This document shows, piece by piece, positions 6,377 to 11,861 of a stretch of DNA of 11,861 nucleotides. The notes under the pieces were generated by a model that made no database searches, had not been told where the DNA came from, and was given only the letters and a program-made list of their open reading frames with translations. Source of the DNA: an uncultured Eubacteriales bacterium (lineage in GTDB: Bacteria > Bacillota > Clostridia > Lachnospirales > Lachnospiraceae); contig OMSN01000028.1 of assembly GCA_900313765.1 (NCBI GenBank), positions 964 to 12,824 on the forward strand. The letters are read 5' to 3'. The translations under genes were made by a program, and so were the position numbers. Numbering within the stretch: position 1 is the stretch's first letter; each line of letters begins with the position of its first letter.

Positions 6377-7150
6377 ATGCGATACAAATACAAAGCACGC
6401 CTTCTGTCGGTTCTGCTCCTGACACTTATACTTAGCTGTTCTGTCCTGAGTACAGCTGCTTCTGCTGAGTCAAAGAGCGACGCAACACAGAGTATATGGG
6501 AGAAGAGCGGTAAAGATATTACTGTTACAAGTCCTTCGGGCGAAAAACGAGAATATCACTGTTACTCACAGAATATCAAAGGTGATTATTATTACTCTAC
6601 TTACGGATGCATCACAACAGCTGTATCGATCTCTGCATCCGGGTTTGGTAAATATGTGTCCCCCAAGCAGATACACAAAGGGTCTTCCTCTTCTGTATAC
6701 AGCGAAAAATACGCGCTGAAGAAGATCAAGGCAAAATACCGCAAGGCTGCCATCTCTCTGCGGCTTGCCTCCCAGATCCTGACTGACATGGGGATCCCGA
6801 ATAAAAGGGTGAACTCCTTCTCTGCCAATGCTGCGATCAACGAAATCCGCAATCATCTGGAAGCTGGAAAACCGGTAATCGTAAAAGTCAGCAAAAAGAC
6901 CTATAAAGGCGTTCATTTTACCGGCGGACATCATGCGCTGGTGCTGATCGGCCTCAAGGGGGATACGGTTGTTTTTGTGAATCCCTGGGGCGGCAAGATC
7001 AACCACTCCTCGATCGGTAAGGTTCACAAGAATATTAATCTTACGGTCCCCGAGCTGGTAACGAAACTCATGTTCTCTTCAAAAGAGCATGCTAACAGCG
7101 CTTACGTATCGAAGCCGAAAGACGGCGGGGGATACATCCTAGTAGGATAA
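6377..7150 (+). CDS. Secreted C39-like cysteine peptidase family protein
   Basis: This 257-residue exported protein has a signal peptide (hydrophobic core about 9-24, cleavage expected after ASA30) and a papain-like fold of the Peptidase_C39_2 type. The likely catalytic residues are C78 in STYGCITTAVS (74-84), a histidine in GGHHALVLIG (183-192; H185 or H186) and N202 in FVNPWGG (200-206). Q65 in CYSQN is a candidate oxyanion-hole residue. The usual GCGP sequence is GCIT here, within the range of the family. No ABC-transporter domain is attached, so this is not a bacteriocin-exporter peptidase. The substrate is unknown: envelope protein or peptide processing is possible. AAGGAGG, nine bases before the ATG, is a strong ribosome binding site. 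It is the last gene of the plus-strand cluster, 41 bases after the SH3-protein gene, and a terminator follows the stop codon closely. Confidence 0.85.
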   Translation: MRYKYKARLLSVLLLTLILSCSVLSTAASAESKSDATQSIWEKSGKDITVTSPSGEKREYHCYSQNIKGDYYYSTYGCITTAVSISASGFGKYVSPKQIHKGSSSSVYSEKYALKKIKAKYRKAAISLRLASQILTDMGIPNKRVNSFSANAAINEIRNHLEAGKPVIVKVSKKTYKGVHFTGGHHALVLIGLKGDTVVFVNPWGGKINHSSIGKVHKNINLTVPELVTKLMFSSKEHANSAYVSKPKDGGGYILVG

Positions 7151-7164
7151 GACGTAGGATAACG

Positions 7165-7196
7165 AAGGCGGCCAGATTAAACATCTGGCCGCCTTT
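7165..7196 (+). terminator. Perfect hairpin terminator between convergent genes
   Basis: GGCGGCCAGAT (7167-7177) and ATCTGGCCGCC (7183-7193) pair perfectly around a five-base loop, and flanking AA/TT extend the stem to 13 pairs. On the plus strand TTTCTGT follows, so it ends the envelope cluster. On the minus strand the tail is TTCGTT, giving weaker but possible termination of the Ca2+ ATPase gene that ends at 7251. Confidence 0.88.
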
Positions 7197-7250
7197 CTGT
7201 ATAGTTCCGATTCTTAATATCTCTTCTGTCTGTTTTCAATCCTGAATATC

Positions 7251-9890
7251 TTACAGGTTTCTTCCTCTCTTGATATCCATCCTCTCCTTTGCCAGGCTGA
7301 TGGCCGCATTGACCAGGACGCCGCACACGGCCAGGATCAGGATCGCTGCGATATCTCCCATGCCGACCGGCGCGAGTTTCAGCAGTGTGCGCAGAGGCGG
7401 GAACAGCAGTGCCAGGAACTGAAGAGCGATCCCGCACACGGTGATGATATTCAGTGCCTTGTTGTTCCAGGACTCTTTGCTGAAGAATGCCAGGTTTCCG
7501 GTCGTCTTGCACACATAAGCCATCAGCATCTCATTGATCGCCAGTGTGCTGAAGCAGTATGTCCGGCACAGGGAGAGCATCTGCGGATTCTCTGCAAGTT
7601 CCGTGAAGATGTTCTCGATACCCTCATGCAGCAGCAGCGGGAACAGGAAGCCAAGCAGCGCGACAGCGCCGCCGATCGCGCCCTGCAGGACGATGCTGGC
7701 ATAATCGCTCTTGCCCAGCAGTCCTGCCTTGACATTTCTGGGTTTCTCATTCATGACCGCATCCGATCCCTTGTCCATGCCAAGAGCAAGAGACGGGGCC
7801 GTGTCTGTCAGCAGGTTGACCCAGAGGATCTGTACTGTGGACAGAGGCGAGGACAGTCCCGCAAACACAGCGGTTGCCATCAGGACGACTTCGCCGAAGT
7901 TGGATCGCAGGAGATAGACGACAGACTTGCGGATGTTATTGAAGAGGTTTCTTCCTTCCATGACCGCATTCTTGATGGTGATAAAGTTATCATCCACCAG
8001 GATCATCTCGGCCGCGTCCTTGGCGACTTCCGTTCCGCCCACGCCCATTGCGACACCGATATCCGCCGCTTTGAGTGAAGGCGCGTCGTTCACGCCGTCT
8101 CCGGTCATGGAGACGATCTTGTCATGACTCTGGAAGGCCTGTACGATCTGCACCTTATTCTCCGGCGACACTCTCGCGAAAACTCTGTAGTTGAGCACAT
8201 TTTCACGGAATACTTCCGGATCCATCTCATCGATCTCCTGGCCGGAGATACACTGTTCCAGGCTCTGGGCAATATCCAGTTCCCTGGCGATGGCAAAGGC
8301 AGTGATCTTGTGGTCACCCGTGATCATCGCGACATCGATCCCGGCGTGGTGGCACTCATCCACCGTCTCTTTCACGCCTTCCTTCGGCGGATCGATCTCT
8401 GCAGCAAGACCGACAAAGATCATGTCTTCTTCCTGCGGTTTCTCATCCCCTTCCCGATACGCAAGCGCAAGAACGCGCAGCGCTCTGGAACTCATATCCT
8501 CCGCAGCCTTTGTCGCATGATAGACATCCTGATTGGTGATCGGACGTACGCCCTGCGGGGTGAGGATCCGGTCACAGCGCACGATCACGGAATCAATAGC
8601 GCCTTTGGTGTAAGAGACGTTGACCTTCTGTCCGCCCTCATCCGAAGTGCACAGAACGGTCATCATCTTCCGGTCGGAATCAAACGGAATCTCATCAAAC
8701 CGGCTGCTCTGTGCCATGACTGCGTCGTAATCCGGAAGAATCTCCTTGCCGTATTTGATGAACGCGATCTCGGTGGGATCTCCGATTCCTTCCTTCGTGT
8801 CCATATCATACTTCGCGTCATTGCAGGCGCAGAAGCCGACAAGAAGCCTTCTGAACAGAGGATCTTCCGTATTCTGCCCTTCGGCATCCGTCTCTTCCCC
8901 GTTCATGAACCAGCGCACGACAGTCATCCGGTTCTGTGTCAGGGTTCCGGTCTTATCGGAGCAGATCACGTTCACCGCGCCGAGCGTCTCCACCGCGTGG
9001 ATCTGCTTGACGATAGCGTTGCGCTCGCTCATTTTCTTGATGCCCGCTGACAGGACCAGGGTGACGACTGTAGCCAGGCCTTCGGGAATGACTGCCACCG
9101 CAAACGCGATGGAGATCATCAGGGTCTCGATCACTTCAGTGTGGTAGACCAGGATCTGGCAGACAAACATCAGGACGCACAGCACTACGCCTGCAAGGCC
9201 CAGCACCAGCGAGATCTGGTTCAGGTTCTTCTGAAGCGGAGTTTCCTTCTTGGTGATGCTGTGGAGCATGCCCGAGATCTTGCCGATCTCGGTATGATCG
9301 CCGATCTGCTCTACGACGCCTTCTCCCCTTCCGTATTCGACCAGAGAAGACATATAAGCCCTGTCTTTTCGATCCGCAAGCGGAGTGTTCTCGTCACTCT
9401 TCTCCTGGGCATCCTTCTCCACGGCAACCGATTCTCCGGTCAGCGCGGATTCATTGATCTTCAGGGAACTGGTCTGTGTCAGCTTCAGGTCCGCCGGGAC
9501 GATGCGCCCTGCCTCCAGTATGACGTAATCTCCGGGAACCAGTTCCTCCGAGGAGATCTCCTGCTGCACTCCGTCACGGATCACAACGGCGGTCGCGACA
9601 CTGAGACTCTTCAATGCCTCTACGGATTTCTCCGCGGACACCTCCTGCACGGTGCCGATCACGCAGTTCGCGATTACGACGATGGTGATGATCACAGCGT
9701 CGACCACTTCTCCCGTCGCAAATGAGATCGCCGCAGCCACGATCAGAAGAAGGATCAGAGGTGATTTGAACTGGCTGACGATCACTCCCAGCAGGGACTG
9801 TTTCTTACCCTGTGTCAGGACGTTCCGCCCTTCCTGCTGCCTGCGCGCAGCTTCCTGCGAGGTCAGGCCTTTCTGCATATTTTCATCCAT
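7251..9890 (-). CDS. P-type Ca2+-transporting ATPase (type II, SERCA/PMCA-like)
   Basis: This 879-residue ATP-driven cation pump of the plasma membrane probably exports Ca2+. The parts are in normal order: a short N-terminal region, M1-M2 (about 44-82), an actuator domain with TGES (151-154), M3-M4 (about 226-280) with VIPEGLA (268-273), the phosphorylated D312 in DKTGTLTQN, a nucleotide-binding domain with KGA (429-431), TGD (524-526), the hinge TGDGVNDAP (596-604), and M5-M10 to about 866. Calcium ligands of SERCA appear conserved: E269, N664, E667, N692, T695, D696 and E787. The start at 9890 (MDENMQKGL) is chosen because GAGGG lies ten bases before it; an in-frame ATG at 9947 would add 19 unrelated residues and lacks such a site. 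It stands alone, 129 bases after the response regulator gene and convergent with the C39-like gene. Confidence 0.95.
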   Translation of the reverse strand: MDENMQKGLTSQEAARRQQEGRNVLTQGKKQSLLGVIVSQFKSPLILLLIVAAAISFATGEVVDAVIITIVVIANCVIGTVQEVSAEKSVEALKSLSVATAVVIRDGVQQEISSEELVPGDYVILEAGRIVPADLKLTQTSSLKINESALTGESVAVEKDAQEKSDENTPLADRKDRAYMSSLVEYGRGEGVVEQIGDHTEIGKISGMLHSITKKETPLQKNLNQISLVLGLAGVVLCVLMFVCQILVYHTEVIETLMISIAFAVAVIPEGLATVVTLVLSAGIKKMSERNAIVKQIHAVETLGAVNVICSDKTGTLTQNRMTVVRWFMNGEETDAEGQNTEDPLFRRLLVGFCACNDAKYDMDTKEGIGDPTEIAFIKYGKEILPDYDAVMAQSSRFDEIPFDSDRKMMTVLCTSDEGGQKVNVSYTKGAIDSVIVRCDRILTPQGVRPITNQDVYHATKAAEDMSSRALRVLALAYREGDEKPQEEDMIFVGLAAEIDPPKEGVKETVDECHHAGIDVAMITGDHKITAFAIARELDIAQSLEQCISGQEIDEMDPEVFRENVLNYRVFARVSPENKVQIVQAFQSHDKIVSMTGDGVNDAPSLKAADIGVAMGVGGTEVAKDAAEMILVDDNFITIKNAVMEGRNLFNNIRKSVVYLLRSNFGEVVLMATAVFAGLSSPLSTVQILWVNLLTDTAPSLALGMDKGSDAVMNEKPRNVKAGLLGKSDYASIVLQGAIGGAVALLGFLFPLLLHEGIENIFTELAENPQMLSLCRTYCFSTLAINEMLMAYVCKTTGNLAFFSKESWNNKALNIITVCGIALQFLALLFPPLRTLLKLAPVGMGDIAAILILAVCGVLVNAAISLAKERMDIKRGRNL

Positions 9891-9931
9891 TTTTGCATTT
9901 CCCTCTTTTCTTTCATGAAAATGAATTATGA

Positions 9932-9969
9932 CCAGGGCAGACCGCACTTCTGTGCTTGGGGAACCCTGG
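9932..9969 (-). other. Imperfect leader hairpin upstream of the Ca2+ ATPase gene
   Basis: CCAGGG (9932-9937) pairs with CCCTGG (9964-9969), and inside these GCAC (9944-9947) pairs with GTGC (9952-9955) around a four-base loop. On the minus strand no T-run follows, so it is not an evident terminator for the response regulator gene upstream. It lies 41 bases before the ATPase ATG. The rest of the 9891-10019 gap holds a perfect TTTCATGAAA palindrome (9911-9920), an ATGGATAT direct repeat (9974-9981 and 10013-10020, the second touching the regulator's stop) and AT-rich stretches that could serve as a promoter, but no clear -35/-10 pair. Confidence 0.4.
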
Positions 9970-10019
9970 CCTCATGGATATGTTATATATCACACCCACT
10001 CATTTTAATGGAATGGATA

Positions 10020-10883
10020 TCATTTGTCGAGAGAAAGCGGTTTTTGTCCGGAGCGATACTCCTTCGGCGAGACCTTGGTAAAGGTCTTGAAGATTCTGGA
10101 GAAATGAGCAACATCCAGAAAACCGACCGCTTCCGCGATGTCACTGACCCGGTCTGCGGTCCCTGTCAGAAGCTGTTTTGCCTCGTCGATCCGGATCTGG
10201 TTGATGATCTCGAAAAAGCCCCTGCCTGTATACTGGTTCAGAAGCCGGCTCAGATGCCAGCTGCTGACAAAGCAGTGATCCGCCACATCGGTCAGGGTCA
10301 GCTTGCTGCGGTAATTGGCAAGCATATATTCCAGCGCGCTCTTCACCACATATCCGTTCGCCCCCATATTGCGGCTTCTTCCGGCGGCGCTCTCCTGGGG
10401 ATCCTCCGAATCCGGGCATTCCTTCAGGAAGGTCTCATACAGATAGCGCTCTTCGTCCTTCTGCATGTCCCAGAGACTGTCCACCACTTCGGTCTGCGTG
10501 TCCCTGGCCGCGCCAAGGCGCTGGGTCATGGCGCTGATGGCCTCCTCGATCTCACTCATGCGCGAAGGCTTCAGCAGGAACCGGGTCACACCGAGTGTGA
10601 TGGCTCTCTGCGCATACTCAAAGTTCCGGTATCCGGTCAGAAGGCAGACCTGCGTATCCGGATATTCCGAGCGGATCGCAGCCACCATCGCAAGGCCGTC
10701 CATGTTGTTCATGGCGATATCCGAGAACAGGATATCCGGCCGAAGTTCTCTCATTTTCTCCAGACCTTCCAGTCCGTCTTCAGCAGTGCCCACCACCTCA
10801 CACTGGTATCTGTCCCAGGGCACACTTTTCTTCAGTCCTTCACAGATTACCGGCTCATCATCTACGATCAGTACCTTGTACAT
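10020..10883 (-). CDS. YesN-type response regulator (receiver domain plus AraC HTH)
   Basis: This 287-residue two-component transcription factor has a receiver domain at 1-120 with acidic pocket D8-D9 (LIVDDE), phospho-acceptor D55 (ILFSDIAM), the T83 switch (LLTGY) and K105 (FLLKPS). A variable linker (about 121-175) leads to a complete AraC DNA-binding domain at about 180-278 (LTLTDVADHCFVSSWHLSRL, then RVSDIAEAVGFLDVAHFSRI and KTFTKVSPKEYR). It is shorter than YesN proteins of about 500 residues but has both functional ends. In Gram-positive bacteria such regulators usually control neighbouring sugar ABC transporters together with a YesM-type membrane kinase. Here it is the last gene of the transporter operon, 12 bases after the permease gene, with GAGGAAG before its ATG. 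No kinase gene is in the window, so it must lie upstream of the edge or elsewhere. Confidence 0.95.
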   Translation of the reverse strand: MYKVLIVDDEPVICEGLKKSVPWDRYQCEVVGTAEDGLEGLEKMRELRPDILFSDIAMNNMDGLAMVAAIRSEYPDTQVCLLTGYRNFEYAQRAITLGVTRFLLKPSRMSEIEEAISAMTQRLGAARDTQTEVVDSLWDMQKDEERYLYETFLKECPDSEDPQESAAGRSRNMGANGYVVKSALEYMLANYRSKLTLTDVADHCFVSSWHLSRLLNQYTGRGFFEIINQIRIDEAKQLLTGTADRVSDIAEAVGFLDVAHFSRIFKTFTKVSPKEYRSGQKPLSLDK

Positions 10884-10895
10884 GGCTCTTCCTCA

Positions 10896-11753
10896 TCAAC
10901 CCTTCACCGCACCTACAGTCATTCCTTTGATGATGTATTTATTCAAGAATAAATATACCACAAGGACCGGTATGACAATAAGGGTCACCGACGAAAACAG
11001 CGCTCCGTAGTTGACGCCTTCCTTTGCCGCAATGTTGTTCAGCAGCACCGTGATCGCGAAGTTCTCCTTCGTACGTAGGAAGAACATCTGGGTGAACAGA
11101 TCATTGTAGCTCCACAGGAAGCTGAAGATCCCCACGGTCACCATGGAAGGTTTGCACAGGGGAAGCACGATCCTGAAATAAGTGCCGAACATGGTGCAGC
11201 CCTCCAGGAACGCGGCTTCTTCCAGTTCCATGGGAAGCGTCCGGATATATCCCATCAGTACGATGATGGCAAATGACATGTTTCCTGCGATCTGAGGCAG
11301 GATCACCGACAGCAGGTTCAGGCCGACATGGGGCGTATTGGCGATCCCCCAGGCAGACTGCATCCGGAATACGGGAATGATCGTGGAGTAGATCGGAAAC
11401 ATCATCCCTGCATAGAGCAGCATGATCAGGAACTTCTTCAGGAAGAACTGGTACCGGGTCAGGATATAGGCGGCCATCCCGCTCATCAGGATCACGGCTG
11501 CGGCAACGACTCCGGAGATGATGAAGCTGTTCCGATAGGCGCTGAAGATATTGTAGTTGGCAAAGATATTGCGGTAGTTATCCAACGAGAAGGAGGATGC
11601 ATCCGGCAGGACAAAAGAATTGTTGTAGATCATCTTCTTGTCCTTGAAGGAATTCATCACAGACCAGGCCAGGGGAAATATGGTCGTCAGTGACCAGAGG
11701 ATCAGGATCGTATATACAATGCCGTATCCGAGGTGTATCTTCCTGTCTTTCAT
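10896..11753 (-). CDS. Carbohydrate ABC transporter permease, MalG/UgpE type (CUT1 family)
   Basis: This 285-residue inner permease subunit should form the membrane channel of a sugar importer with the permease encoded just upstream, a lipoprotein sugar binder and an ATPase. About six membrane segments are visible (near 12-35, 73-95, 107-128, 145-170, 203-225 and 253-272). The EAA loop that contacts the ATPase is EEAAFLEGCTMFGTYFRIVL (178-197) followed by PLCKP. The C-terminal NKYIIKGMTVGAVKG is the usual family ending. AGGAG seven bases before ATG 11753 supports the start. The sugar cannot be told from the permease alone; the link to a YesN-type regulator suggests oligosaccharides from plant or host glycans (inference). 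Confidence 0.95.
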   Translation of the reverse strand: MKDRKIHLGYGIVYTILILWSLTTIFPLAWSVMNSFKDKKMIYNNSFVLPDASSFSLDNYRNIFANYNIFSAYRNSFIISGVVAAAVILMSGMAAYILTRYQFFLKKFLIMLLYAGMMFPIYSTIIPVFRMQSAWGIANTPHVGLNLLSVILPQIAGNMSFAIIVLMGYIRTLPMELEEAAFLEGCTMFGTYFRIVLPLCKPSMVTVGIFSFLWSYNDLFTQMFFLRTKENFAITVLLNNIAAKEGVNYGALFSSVTLIVIPVLVVYLFLNKYIIKGMTVGAVKG

Positions 11754-11765
11754 AACCGTCTCCTC

Positions 11766-11861
11766 TCATACCTGGTAATCGTCGTTCTGCCGGAAGAGGC
11801 GGTTCACAGCAGTGGAGAGTACCACGCCGATCACGACGATGAACACTGCGATCGCAGATGC
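11766..11861 (-). CDS. Carbohydrate ABC transporter permease, UgpA/LplB type (C-terminal 31 codons only)
   Basis: Reading in from the right edge there is an open frame of 31 codons ending in TGA at 11768-11766. It encodes one hydrophobic segment, SAIAVFIVVIGVVLSTAV, followed by NRLFRQNDDYQV. This matches the last transmembrane helix and short polar tail of MalF/UgpA/LplB-type permeases (segment, spacing and charged end). The stop is 12 bases before the MalG-type start, the usual tight order of the two permease genes. Most of the gene is outside the window, so the call rests on context as much as on sequence. Confidence 0.8.
   Translation of the reverse strand, partial: ASAIAVFIVVIGVVLSTAVNRLFRQNDDYQV

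Noticed and set aside
8124..9050. A 308-codon plus-strand open frame, with others at 7626-8078 and 9141-9725
   Set aside because: These are antisense shadows of the Ca2+ ATPase gene, whose motifs cover the whole stretch.
9891..9947. An upstream ATG (9947) as start of the Ca2+ ATPase
   Set aside because: The 19 added residues do not resemble the family, and the GAGGG site lies within them, correctly spaced for the ATG at 9890.
9974..10020. The ATGGATAT direct repeat as a mobile-element or integration mark
   Set aside because: Eight bases repeated once in AT-rich DNA is expected by chance; no transposase, terminal inverted repeats or integrase is present.
9915..10952. A 345-codon plus-strand open frame across the response regulator
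   Set aside because: It is antisense to the receiver and HTH domains, and its product is His/Arg-rich without any recognisable domain.

Overview
The window looks like chromosomal DNA from a gut-type, mid-G+C member of the Clostridia, most likely the Lachnospiraceae (inference). The clues are strong AGGAGG-type ribosome binding sites, an MBOAT plus DHHW-protein pair, a YesN-type response regulator beside CUT1 sugar permeases, and a DUF5597-type GH35-like glycosidase driven by a divergent AraC regulator. I see no insertion sequence, prophage, CRISPR array, tRNA or rRNA. Every gene is intact except the two cut by the window edges.

Layout. (1) 1-2552 is a divergent carbohydrate module. It holds an AraC/cupin regulator (minus strand, cut at the left edge), a compact regulatory region with overlapping divergent promoters around an AT-rich inverted repeat, and a cytoplasmic GH35-like glycoside hydrolase ending in a hairpin and an intrinsic terminator. 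(2) 2625-7196 is a plus-strand cell-envelope cluster. A well-formed sigma-A-type promoter precedes an MBOAT O-acyltransferase and a membrane-anchored DHHW/AlgJ-like SGNH protein. After a 113-base gap come a secreted SH3-type protein with an acidic insert and a poly-alanine tract, and a secreted C39-like cysteine peptidase. A perfect hairpin terminator closes the cluster. (3) 7251-9890 (minus) is a P-type Ca2+ ATPase that keeps both sets of SERCA calcium ligands and has a leader with a long imperfect hairpin. (4) 10020-11861 (minus) is the 3' end of a sugar-uptake operon: the last 31 codons of a UgpA/LplB-type permease, a complete MalG/UgpE-type permease and a YesN-type response regulator, separated by 12-base gaps.

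How the parts work together. The MBOAT and DHHW proteins very probably form an acyl-transfer pair: the MBOAT passes acyl groups across the membrane and the SGNH protein places them on a cell-surface glycan. The SH3 and C39 proteins next to them are exported and may act on or bind the same envelope material (inference). The two carbohydrate modules at the edges are separate regulons, one controlled by a one-component AraC sensor and the other by a two-component system whose kinase is outside the window.

No wholly new system is evident. The best candidates for follow-up are the four-gene envelope cluster (especially the interrupted SH3 protein and the extra C-terminal domain of the DHHW protein), the overlapping divergent promoter of the GH35-like gene, and the Ca2+ ATPase leader.
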